In this document: positions 1 to 5,945 of the stretch, piece after piece
Layout: every line of letters begins with the position of its first letter
Position numbering within the stretch: position 1 is the first letter of the stretch
NCBI GenBank assembly: GCA_964544695.1
Contig: CAZJDB010000179.1
Coordinates: 1-9,394 of the forward strand
Length of the DNA stretch: 9,394 bases
From: Dinghuibacter sp964544695
GTDB lineage: Bacteria > Bacteroidota > Bacteroidia > Chitinophagales > Chitinophagaceae
Direction: 5' to 3'
Made by a program: the position numbers and the translations under genes
Notes under the pieces: generated by a model
Told to the model about the DNA's origin: nothing
What the model saw: the letters and a program-made list of their open reading frames with translations, nothing else
The model's database searches: none

Positions 1-2
1 GC

Positions 3-722
3 GCCAAACACTACGTGGGCAAAAAAGGAAACTGGTGGTTCTCCTGGGGCTACAACAAAGAATGGTACACCCACAGCTCCATCCACATCGATCAGCCGAG
101 TCTGGGCAACGACTACACCTTTCGGAACACCTTTGCTGAAGACAAGGTGGGCTGGGACGGCCATTTCTTCAGGACCCCCATCACCATCCCCCAATACAAC
201 TATCGCATCGGTCATTGGTTCAAGGACGACTGGGGCATCGAACTCAACTTCGACCATACCAAATACCAGGTCGTTCAGGCCCAGCTCCTGCACATGGAGG
301 GCACGTACCAGCACCGCCAGGTAGATACTTTCTTCGTTAACAACGGGAACCTCCTGTATCAACTGAACAATGGGGCGAACTTCTTCCTTTTCAATATCGT
401 CCACCGCTGGCAGGTCCCCTACATGCAATTCCGCGACTTCAACCTGTCCGTCCTCTTCAAGGGGGGCGTGGGCTTTATGTGGCCGCACGTGCAAAACACC
501 ATCTTCGGTAAGGACAACGACCAGGGCTTCCAGTTCGGGGGCCTCGATCTGGGCGGGGAAGCCGCCCTGCGCGCGACCCTCTTCAAATACGTCTATCTGG
601 AATACTGCAACAAGGCCGTATTCACCGACTACTGGGGATTGAAGGTCTACGAAGGGAAAGCAAGCCAAAATTTCGGGACGTACGAGATGATCCTTAATTT
701 GGGGCTGGACATACCCCTGTAA
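3..722 (+). CDS. Outer-membrane beta-barrel-like protein, 5' end cut off
   Basis: The reading frame is open to the left edge (the codons before the GTG at 15 read AKHY), so this is the C-terminal 239 residues of a longer protein whose signal peptide would lie outside the window. The visible part alternates short aromatic-rich strands (WWFSWGYN, ITIPQYNYRIGHWF, WGIELNFDHTKYQ) with polar loops and ends in a strand-like LNLGLDIPL. That is the layout of Bacteroidota outer-membrane barrels with alternating aromatic girdle residues. The phrases ITIPQYNYRIG and FDHTKYQV resemble a family of uncharacterised Bacteroidota barrel proteins that I know from memory. No enzyme motif is seen, so a role in transport, adhesion or structure cannot be chosen. 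It ends 3 bases before the next + gene, so the two are probably cotranscribed. The barrel call is inference from composition and strand pattern. Confidence 0.6.
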   Translation, partial: AKHYVGKKGNWWFSWGYNKEWYTHSSIHIDQPSLGNDYTFRNTFAEDKVGWDGHFFRTPITIPQYNYRIGHWFKDDWGIELNFDHTKYQVVQAQLLHMEGTYQHRQVDTFFVNNGNLLYQLNNGANFFLFNIVHRWQVPYMQFRDFNLSVLFKGGVGFMWPHVQNTIFGKDNDQGFQFGGLDLGGEAALRATLFKYVYLEYCNKAVFTDYWGLKVYEGKASQNFGTYEMILNLGLDIPL

Positions 723-725
723 GGC

Positions 726-1484
726 ATGAAAGTCTACCAGACCCTGCGCATAGCCTCGGCGATGTGCTTCCTCGGCCATGGCGCCTTCGGCATTATTACC
801 AAGGCTATTTGGCTCAACTATTTCGCTGTCTTCGGCATTGGTCACGATACGGCCTATCGTCTGATGCCGGTATTGGGTTCGGTGGACATCCTCCTGGGCC
901 TCGTCTTACTGGTATATCCCTTACGCATCGTCGCTGCCTGGTTGGTGATATGGGGCCTTTTCACCGCGTCGCTCAGACCTTTATCCGGCGAGCCGCTGGC
1001 CGAACTCTTCGAACGCGCAGGGAACTTCGGCGCGCCCCTCGCCCTAGTACTGTTGACGGCCGGACAGGGTTGGTTCCGTAGGCTCACCGCCCCGGTAAAT
1101 ATCGATGCCCGAGTGGTGTGGTGCCTGCGCATTGCGGCGTGCCTGTTATTGGCCGGCCACGGCTGGTTGAATCTCATCGAAAAACAGACGCTATTGGGTC
1201 AGTACGCCGCCCTTGGGTTTTCCGACACCGCAGCCGTTGCCCGGGTGGTAGGCGCGTTCGAGTTGCTGGGAGCGTTGACCATCCTGGTGAAACCCTTGCG
1301 AAGTTTTGTTTTAATTCTTTTGATGTGGAAGATGGCCACGGAGTTATTCTACCCACATTGGGAAGTCTTCGAATGGATCGAACGCGGCGGCAGCTATGGT
1401 GTATTGCTCGCTTTGTGGTTCAGCCTCAGGGCACAAAAAAGCGCACCGCCAATTCATATCCGCGCAAGCCCAGCCCAAAGATAG
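726..1484 (+). CDS. DoxX-like integral membrane protein with internal duplication (about 8 TM)
   Basis: A 252-residue, strongly hydrophobic protein with about eight membrane segments, near residues 8-30, 48-64, 66-84, 101-115, 133-151, 171-188, 191-206 and 222-236. It consists of two homologous halves. LRIA (7-10) matches LRIA (134-137), GHG (17-19) matches GHG (144-146), GSVDILLG (51-58) matches GAFELLG (177-183), PLR (65-67) matches PLR (190-192), and FERAGNFG (95-102) matches WIERGGSYG (217-225). Each half looks like one four-helix DoxX/DoxD-type unit, a family of poorly understood inner-membrane proteins sometimes linked to redox or thiol chemistry. The start ATG lies 3 bases after the preceding stop. 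The last 19 or so residues, after the final helix, are hydrophilic and are encoded over the 3' end of aroQ on the other strand. No catalytic motif is visible. The family assignment is moderate; membrane location is nearly certain. Confidence 0.75.
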   Translation: MKVYQTLRIASAMCFLGHGAFGIITKAIWLNYFAVFGIGHDTAYRLMPVLGSVDILLGLVLLVYPLRIVAAWLVIWGLFTASLRPLSGEPLAELFERAGNFGAPLALVLLTAGQGWFRRLTAPVNIDARVVWCLRIAACLLLAGHGWLNLIEKQTLLGQYAALGFSDTAAVARVVGAFELLGALTILVKPLRSFVLILLMWKMATELFYPHWEVFEWIERGGSYGVLLALWFSLRAQKSAPPIHIRASPAQR

Positions 1485-1851
1485 ACCCACGGGCTTTAGC
1501 CGATACGTGCGAAATTTTCCGAAAGTCCTCGCGCGCATGCACGTTTGAAATGTGCACCTCGATCACGGGCGTCTTGATCCCCCCGATCGCATCCCCGATG
1601 GCCACCGAAGTGTGCGTGTACCCGCCGGGGTTGAGGACGATCCCGTCGTAATCGAAGCCCACGCGTTGCAGTTCCCCGATCAATTCCCCTTCCACGTTGC
1701 TTTGAAAATAGCTGAACTCCACCTGGGGGAACAGGTGGTGGAGATCGGCGAAATAAGCCTCGAAAGACTGGGAGCCGTACACTTCGGGCTCCCTTTTGCC
1801 CAGCAGGTTCAGGTTGGGCCCATTGATGATCGAGATGCGTATGGGGTTCAT
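1426..1851 (-). CDS. aroQ: 3-dehydroquinate dehydratase, type II
   Basis: Converts 3-dehydroquinate to 3-dehydroshikimate, the third step of the shikimate pathway to aromatic amino acids and folate; the type II enzyme is a cytosolic dodecamer with a flavodoxin-like fold. The 141-residue length is normal for the family. Diagnostic blocks are INGPNLNLLGKREPEVYG, with catalytic Arg20 and Tyr25 on the flexible lid; FQSNVEGEL (49-57); NPGGYTHTSVA (74-84), with substrate-binding Asn74 and His80; and EVHISNVHARE (98-108), with catalytic His100. The start codon overlaps the stop of carA as ATGA, which points to translational coupling. The 3' end overlaps the convergent membrane-protein gene by 59 bases, so no dedicated terminator is visible. 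All key residues are present and the gene appears intact. Confidence 0.97.
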   Translation of the reverse strand: MNPIRISIINGPNLNLLGKREPEVYGSQSFEAYFADLHHLFPQVEFSYFQSNVEGELIGELQRVGFDYDGIVLNPGGYTHTSVAIGDAIGGIKTPVIEVHISNVHAREDFRKISHVSAKARGSIFGLGLRGYELAVRFFVP

Positions 1852-2942
1852 GGTTGCATCATTTTCAGGAATTCGTCGAACAGGTAGCGGCTGTCATGCG
1901 GGCCGGGCGTCGATTCTGGGTGGTATTGCACCGAAAAAGCGGGTTTCCCCTTCACCCGGATCCCCTCGATCGATTCATCGTTGAGATTGACGTGGGTCAC
2001 CTCTACCGCTTTGGAGGCGCGGACCGCCCCCGGATCGACGCCAAAACCGTGGTTCTGCGTGGTGATCTCGCAGCGCCCCGTGACGAGGTTCTTCACAGGA
2101 TGGTTGAGGCCGCGGTGACCGTGGTGCATCTTGAAGGTCGGGATGTCGTTGGCCAGGGCCAGGAGCTGGTGCCCCAGGCAAATCCCGAAGAGGGGCTTAT
2201 CCGTTTTCAGAATATCCTTGATCGTCTTTATTGCATAACCCATCGGCGCGGGGTCCCCGGGGCCGTTGGACAAAAAATACCCGTGGGGTTTGAAACGGTC
2301 GAGCTCTTCCAGGGTCGTTTTGGCCGGGTGAACGCGCACATAAGCACCCCGGTCGACCATGCACTGCAGGATGTGCTGCTTGACCCCGAAGTCCAGCACC
2401 GACACCCGGATCGCTGCGTTCGGATCGCCCAGCTCGTACACCTCGTTGGTCGACACCGCACTGGCCAGTTCCAGCCCGTCCATCGACGGAACGCGCGCGA
2501 GCTCGGCCTTCAATCGTTCAATATCCTGGAATTCGGAGGAAATTATACAATTCATCGCTCCTTTGGTCCGCACATGCGTCACCAGCGAACGCGTATCCAC
2601 GTCCTCGATCGATACGATCCCTTCCCTTTCGAGATACTCCTGGAGCGAAGCACTCGCCTGCATCCGCGAAAAGCGCGGCTCCAGGTTACGCCCGATCAAC
2701 CCCTTTATCTTGATTCCTTTACTTTCTACGTCACTATCCTTCACCCCGTAATTCCCCACGTGGACATTGTTCATAATAACGACCTGTCCAAAATAGCTCG
2801 GGTCGGTGAAGACCTCCTGGTATCCCGTCATACCCGTATTGAAGCAAATTTCGCCGGTCGTCGTTCCGATCTTTCCAAAAGCGTTTCCGTGAAATACCAG
2901 CCCGTCTTCGAGCAACAGGATCGCAGGTTTGAGTGTAGCCAT
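1848..2942 (-). CDS. carA: Carbamoyl-phosphate synthase small (glutaminase) subunit
   Basis: Hydrolyses glutamine and passes ammonia to the large subunit CarB (not in the window) to make carbamoyl phosphate for arginine and pyrimidine synthesis in the cytosol. The 364 residues cover the whole family length. The N-terminal CPSase small domain (about 1-140) carries GEICFNTGMTGYQEVFTDPSY (ending near 50). The C-terminal class I glutamine amidotransferase domain (about 178-362) has LSNGPGDP (224-231), the nucleophile Cys255 in GICLGHQ, the NHGFG block (297-301), and the catalytic pair His341/Glu343 in QYHPES. The gene lies 67 bases downstream of rplQ, beyond a terminator, and its stop overlaps the aroQ start. 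A TAnnTTTG box lies 7 bases upstream of its ATG. A position after rplQ is, from memory, common in Bacteroidota. Confidence 0.98.
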   Translation of the reverse strand: MATLKPAILLLEDGLVFHGNAFGKIGTTTGEICFNTGMTGYQEVFTDPSYFGQVVIMNNVHVGNYGVKDSDVESKGIKIKGLIGRNLEPRFSRMQASASLQEYLEREGIVSIEDVDTRSLVTHVRTKGAMNCIISSEFQDIERLKAELARVPSMDGLELASAVSTNEVYELGDPNAAIRVSVLDFGVKQHILQCMVDRGAYVRVHPAKTTLEELDRFKPHGYFLSNGPGDPAPMGYAIKTIKDILKTDKPLFGICLGHQLLALANDIPTFKMHHGHRGLNHPVKNLVTGRCEITTQNHGFGVDPGAVRASKAVEVTHVNLNDESIEGIRVKGKPAFSVQYHPESTPGPHDSRYLFDEFLKMMQP

Positions 2943-2949
2943 AATTTCG

Positions 2950-2957
2950 CAAAAATA
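2950..2957 (-). promoter_or_regulatory. Possible carA promoter -7 box inside the terminator U-tract
   Basis: The minus strand reads TATTTTTG, an exact fit to the Bacteroidota -7 consensus TAnnTTTG, 7 bases upstream of the carA ATG. A start site just downstream would give an almost leaderless carA mRNA. No TTTG/TTG element is seen at the expected -33 distance, where the terminator stem lies instead. The match could be chance, since an A/T tract easily produces it. Confidence 0.3.
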
Positions 2958-2986
2958 AAAAAGGCAGGGGTCTTTCCCCCGCCTTT
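2951..2986 (-). terminator. Rho-independent terminator after rplQ
   Basis: On the minus strand AAAGGCGGGG pairs with CCCCTGCCTTT around a short loop, with one mismatch in the stem. It is followed by TTTTTTATTTTT, the uridine tract expected of an intrinsic terminator. It sits 23 bases after the rplQ stop and 8 bases before carA, so it separates the ribosomal operon from carA-aroQ, fully or in part. It is the only convincing intrinsic terminator in the window. Confidence 0.85.
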
Positions 2987-3009
2987 ATGAAAATTTTATC
3001 AACATCTAC

Positions 3010-3567
3010 TTATTTGGCCTTTTTGGGCGCGGCCTTCTTTGGTGCCTTTTCGGGCGCGGTTTTAGCTGGTGCCTTTTCCGCAGCGCCTTCGGCTTCAGCC
3101 TCCGGAGTGGCTTCCGCATCGGCGCCTGCTTTCTTTCCTTTCCCTCCACCTGCGCGACGGGTGCGTTTGGCCGGTGTAGCGGCTTCGCCCTTGCCCTTTC
3201 CATAAATCTCGTTGAAATCCACGAGTTCGATCATGGCCAGCTCGGCGTTGTCCCCTACGCGGGTGCCCAGCTTCAGGATGCGCGTATAGCCGCCCGGGCG
3301 GGATGCTACTTTCGCACTGATGGTGCTGAACAATTCCTGTACCGCCACCTTATCCTGGAGGTAGCTGAACACGATCCTGCGTTGATGCGTCGTGTTTTGC
3401 TTGGATTTCGTGATCAGGGGCTCCACGTAGGTCCTAAGGCTCTTGGCCTTGGCCAGGGTGGTAACGATCCGCTTGTGCGCGATCAGTTGCGCGGCCAGGT
3501 TGCTCAAAAGAGCCTGGCGATGGGCCTGGGTTCTGCCCAGGTTGTTGATTTTGTCTCCGTGACGCAT
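3010..3567 (-). CDS. rplQ: 50S ribosomal protein L17 (bL17) with long low-complexity tail
   Basis: Structural protein of the large ribosomal subunit, near the exit-tunnel rim. Residues 1-122 form the canonical L17 core: MRHGDKINNLGR at the start, then HRQALLSNLAAQLI, HKRIVTTLAKAK, and SRPGGYTRILKLGTRVGDNAELAMIEL ahead of the core end. About 63 further residues (123-185) are almost entirely Ala, Lys, Glu, Pro and Gly, with KAPAK/KAPKK-type repeats. E. coli L17 is about 127 residues, so the tail is an addition; such tails are known in Bacteroidota L17. Its basic blocks could contact rRNA, which is inference. The gene lies 90 bases after rpoA and ends at a strong terminator, making it the last gene of the ribosomal unit. 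Confidence 0.97.
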   Translation of the reverse strand: MRHGDKINNLGRTQAHRQALLSNLAAQLIAHKRIVTTLAKAKSLRTYVEPLITKSKQNTTHQRRIVFSYLQDKVAVQELFSTISAKVASRPGGYTRILKLGTRVGDNAELAMIELVDFNEIYGKGKGEAATPAKRTRRAGGGKGKKAGADAEATPEAEAEGAAEKAPAKTAPEKAPKKAAPKKAK

Positions 3568-3633
3568 GGCTGTTATATTTTAAACCTTCACACCGTGCCA
3601 GGAATTGCGAAGGGTGGCGCCCACATTACCGGC

Positions 3634-3654
3634 CGGAGCCGAAGCGGGGCTCCG
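3634..3654 (-). promoter_or_regulatory. Intergenic hairpin after rpoA stop
   Basis: A perfect 7-bp stem (CGGAGCC with GGCTCCG) around a 7-base loop lies 3 bases after the rpoA stop codon, in the 90-base spacer before rplQ. No U-tract follows on the minus strand, so it does not look like a terminator. An mRNA-stabilising or processing hairpin is a reasonable reading. Confidence 0.5.
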
Positions 3655-3657
3655 TTG

Positions 3658-4656
3658 TTAAAAATCGTCGTTGATCCCCAGTTTGGCGAGGTCCATACCG
3701 AAGTGCAGGCCGCGCTCGTGGAGCACCTGTTCGATTTCGGCGAGGGACTTCTGACCGAAGTTGCGGAACTTCATCAGGTCTTCCTGTTCGTACTGTACCA
3801 GCTCGCTCAGCGAATTGATCTTGGCGGCCTTCAGGCAGTTGAACGCGCGAACGGACAAATCCAGGTCTTCCAGGGGCGTCTTCAACACCTTCCGGAGCTG
3901 CAGGGTTTGCTCGTCTACCAGGTCCTCTTTCTTTTCTTCCTTATTGTCGAACGTGATGTTCTCGTCGGTGATGATCATCAGGTGCTGGATCAGGATCCGG
4001 CTGGCCTGCTTGACCGCTTCCTCGGGGTGGATGGTACCGTCGGTGGACACTTCCATCACCAGCTTCTCATAGTCCGTCCTCTGTTCCACGCGCGTATTCT
4101 CGATGGAATACTTCACGTTCTTGATGGGCGTGAAAATGGAGTCGATGGGGATGTATCCGAAAGGAGCGTCCTTCACCTTATTCTCGTCGGCGGGTACGTA
4201 GCCCCGGCCTTTGGCGATATTGATTTCGATGTCGATCTTGGCGGAAGAATCCATGGTGCAGATCAACTGACCCGGGTTCATTACCTCGAAGCTTTGGGTG
4301 GCCTCCCCGATGATGGCGGCGGTAAATTCCGTCTTGTTCTTCAGGCTCAGGGTCACCTTTTCATTATTCACTTCATGATCAACCTTCTTCTTGAAGCGGA
4401 CTTGCTTCAGGTTCAGGATAATTTCGGTCACATCCTCGGTAACGCCCTTTAGGGTAGCAAACTCGTGGTCGGCACCTTCGATCTTGATGCCCACGATGGC
4501 GTAGCCTTCCAGGGAGTTCAGCAACACCCTGCGCAAAGCATTGCCGATGGTAACGCCGTAGCCCGGTTCCAATGGACGGAACTCGAATTGCGCTTCAAAA
4601 TCGGTCGCCTTTTGAAGAACGATTTTATCGGGCTTTACGAAATTTAGAATGGCCAT
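3658..4656 (-). CDS. rpoA: DNA-directed RNA polymerase subunit alpha
   Basis: The alpha subunit dimerises to start assembly of RNA polymerase and contacts upstream DNA and activators. At 332 residues it has the normal length. The N-terminal domain (about 1-230) carries the dimerisation block GYGVTIGNALRRVLLNSLEG (32-51) and the GYVPADENK segment (152-160). An acidic/basic linker (238-250, KEEKKEDL) leads to the C-terminal domain (about 258-325). In that domain LDLSVRAFNCLKAAKI contains Arg270 and Asn273, equivalent to the DNA-contacting Arg265 and Asn268 of E. coli, and FRNFGQKSL (297-305) is the helix-hairpin-helix. It lies between rpsD and rplQ, the standard alpha-operon order, so polymerase and ribosome synthesis share one transcript. 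Confidence 0.99.
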   Translation of the reverse strand: MAILNFVKPDKIVLQKATDFEAQFEFRPLEPGYGVTIGNALRRVLLNSLEGYAIVGIKIEGADHEFATLKGVTEDVTEIILNLKQVRFKKKVDHEVNNEKVTLSLKNKTEFTAAIIGEATQSFEVMNPGQLICTMDSSAKIDIEINIAKGRGYVPADENKVKDAPFGYIPIDSIFTPIKNVKYSIENTRVEQRTDYEKLVMEVSTDGTIHPEEAVKQASRILIQHLMIITDENITFDNKEEKKEDLVDEQTLQLRKVLKTPLEDLDLSVRAFNCLKAAKINSLSELVQYEQEDLMKFRNFGQKSLAEIEQVLHERGLHFGMDLAKLGINDDF

Positions 4657-4692
4657 GTATGTTGTACTATTTTAGTTTCAAAAATTGCGTCA

Positions 4693-4704
4693 GCGCCTGG
4701 GCGC
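4693..4704 (-). promoter_or_regulatory. GC-rich inverted repeat after rpsD stop
   Basis: GCGC-CTGG-GCGC forms a short 4-bp stem within a longer GC-rich block (4687-4713) directly after the rpsD stop. The rest of the 58-base spacer up to rpoA is AT-rich. There is no U-tract directly after the stem, so it is not a typical terminator. It is weaker than the hairpins in the neighbouring spacers. Confidence 0.35.
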
Positions 4705-4714
4705 GTGCGCGTCA

Positions 4715-5320
4715 TTACTTGGAATACAATTCCACGATCAGTTGCTCGCGGATGTTTTCCGGTACGCTTTCCCTTTCGGGGTAGGCAACGAAGGTCCCTT
4801 TCAGTTCCCCTTCGTTCCAATCCAGCCAGTTGATCTTGGGGTTCTTGCCCTTGAACTGGCCGTGAAGGCTTTCGCTGTCTGCCGTACGCTGGGTAACGCT
4901 AATGATGTCTCCGGGCTTCAACTGGTAACTCGGAACATTCACCACATGCCCGTTGACAGTGACATGCTTGTGGCTGACCAACTGCCGCGCCGCGGGACGG
5001 GAAGCAGCCAGGCCGAGACGGTATACCGTATTGTCGAGGCGGGCTTCCAATAATTTAATGAGGTTTTCCCCCGTGGCGCCCTTGCGGCGGGCGGCCTCCT
5101 GGAAGGTTCCCCGGAACTGCCGTTCCAGGACCCCGTAGGTATACTTTGCCTTTTGCTTTTCCCTGAGCTGCAGGGCATATTCCCCCAGGGTCTTGCGCTT
5201 GCGGGTTGCCCCGTGCTGACCAGGAGGATTGCTGTTCTTTCCCAGGTACTTGCCGTTCCCCAGGATGGGCTCCCCGAATATCCGGGAGATCTTTGTTTTT
5301 GGGCCTGTGTAGCGAGCCAT
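4715..5320 (-). CDS. rpsD: 30S ribosomal protein S4 (uS4)
   Basis: Primary 16S rRNA binding protein that nucleates assembly of the 30S body and helps decoding fidelity; in several bacteria it also represses its own operon. The 201 residues match the family length. The N-terminus MARYTGPKTKISRIFGEP is typical, followed by GQHG (about 34-37), LREKQKAKYTYGVLERQF, and the S4 RNA-binding domain around residues 90-150 (LEARLDNTVYRLG, ASRPAARQLVSHKHVTVNG). No cysteines are present, so this is the zinc-free form. A 128-base spacer separates it from rpsK upstream, the longest in this operon, and that spacer contains structure that could serve feedback control. That regulatory reading is inference. Confidence 0.98.
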   Translation of the reverse strand: MARYTGPKTKISRIFGEPILGNGKYLGKNSNPPGQHGATRKRKTLGEYALQLREKQKAKYTYGVLERQFRGTFQEAARRKGATGENLIKLLEARLDNTVYRLGLAASRPAARQLVSHKHVTVNGHVVNVPSYQLKPGDIISVTQRTADSESLHGQFKGKNPKINWLDWNEGELKGTFVAYPERESVPENIREQLIVELYSK

Positions 5321-5348
5321 GTCTTAAATGTCGATTTTTTAGTTACGA

Positions 5349-5385
5349 TGCGCCATCATTAAAAATCTTAAAAATCAATGACGCA
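5349..5385 (-). promoter_or_regulatory. rpsD leader stem-loop containing a tandem 9-base repeat
   Basis: TGCG (5349-5352) pairs with CGCA (5382-5385) and TCATT (5356-5360) pairs with AATGA (5377-5381), with a 3-base bulge on one side. The A-rich loop region is spanned by two perfect adjacent copies of TTAAAAATC (5359-5367 and 5368-5376). The element ends 29 bases before the rpsD start. A role in S4 feedback or as a protein operator is possible but unproven. Confidence 0.4.
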
Positions 5386-5417
5386 CCCAGTATGAAAATA
5401 TGCCGCCCCTTTCCTGC

Positions 5418-5448
5418 CGCGGGCTATCCCGCGCCGTGGGGCTGGCGC
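5418..5448 (-). promoter_or_regulatory. Two mutually exclusive hairpins after rpsK stop
   Basis: Stem A pairs GCGCC (5431-5435) with GGCGC (5444-5448) over an 8-base loop. Stem B pairs CGCGGG (5418-5423) with CCCGCG (5428-5433) over a 4-base loop. They share 5431-5433, so both cannot form fully at once. Transcription on the minus strand would make A first. No U-tract follows. Confidence 0.45.
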
Positions 5449-5856
5449 TTATACTCTACGTTTCTTGGGCGGACGGCAACCGTTGTGTGGCAGCGGCGTG
5501 ATATCCTTAATCATCACTACCTCCAAGCCGGTATTGGCGAGCGCACGAATCGCGCCTTCGCGTCCGGCACCAGGTCCCTTGACGTAGACGTCCACTTTCC
5601 GCATTCCGGCATCCAGGGCCACTTTCGCAGCCTCCGAAGCGGCCGTTTGGGCGGCATACGGCGTATTCTTCTTGGAACCCTTGAAGCCCATCTTGCCTGC
5701 GCTGCTCCAGGAAATCACCTGGCCGTGCTTGTTGGTAAGGCTTACAATGATGTTGTTGAAGCTGGCCGTAACGTGCGCGTCCCCATAGGAGTCCACCTTT
5801 ACTACCCTTTTCTTTGACGCGGCCTTGGCGGCGTTCGTGTTCTGTACTTTTGCCAT
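5449..5856 (-). CDS. rpsK: 30S ribosomal protein S11 (uS11)
   Basis: Platform protein of the small subunit that lies near the E site and contacts mRNA/tRNA and S7. The 135 residues are a few longer than the E. coli protein, with an Ala/Lys-rich start (AKAASKKRVVKV). Family blocks are clear: HVTASFNNIIVSLTNKHGQ (28-46), WSSAGKMGFKGSKKNTPYAAQ (from 50), VYVKGPGAGREGAIRAL (from 91), and the conserved C-terminus ITPLPHNGCRPPKKRRV. It sits between rpsM and rpsD as in the standard alpha operon, with spacers of 89 and 128 bases, wide for a ribosomal operon. Confidence 0.99.
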   Translation of the reverse strand: MAKVQNTNAAKAASKKRVVKVDSYGDAHVTASFNNIIVSLTNKHGQVISWSSAGKMGFKGSKKNTPYAAQTAASEAAKVALDAGMRKVDVYVKGPGAGREGAIRALANTGLEVVMIKDITPLPHNGCRPPKKRRV

Positions 5857-5910
5857 TTTTACTAGGTAATCTTTTAATATTCAACTGGTTGCCCAGCCTC
5901 CCTACCCTCC

Positions 5911-5931
5911 CCGGGGCCGTCCCGGATCCGG
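5911..5931 (-). promoter_or_regulatory. Overlapping GC-rich palindromes after rpsM stop
   Basis: CCGGG-GCCGT-CCCGG (5911-5925) can form a 5-bp hairpin. It overlaps a perfect 10-base palindrome, CCGGATCCGG (5922-5931), and abuts CCCCGGGG (5909-5916). The block lies just after the rpsM stop; the 20 bases before the rpsK start are AT-rich. No U-tract follows the stem. Confidence 0.4.
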
Positions 5932-5945
5932 TATAGGTGAGGAGT

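Noticed and set aside
15..17. GTG as the start of the first + gene
   Set aside because: The frame stays open to the window edge, and a barrel protein needs a signal peptide, which is not present after this GTG.
1854..2990. Long open frame on the + strand (378 codons) opposite carA
   Set aside because: It is the antisense shadow of carA, which has all family motifs and catalytic residues; the shadow protein shows no recognisable domain.
3382..4452. 356-codon + strand frame opposite rplQ and rpoA
   Set aside because: Both minus-strand genes are unmistakable; a frame spanning two conserved genes and their spacer on the other strand is a by-product of GC-rich codon use.
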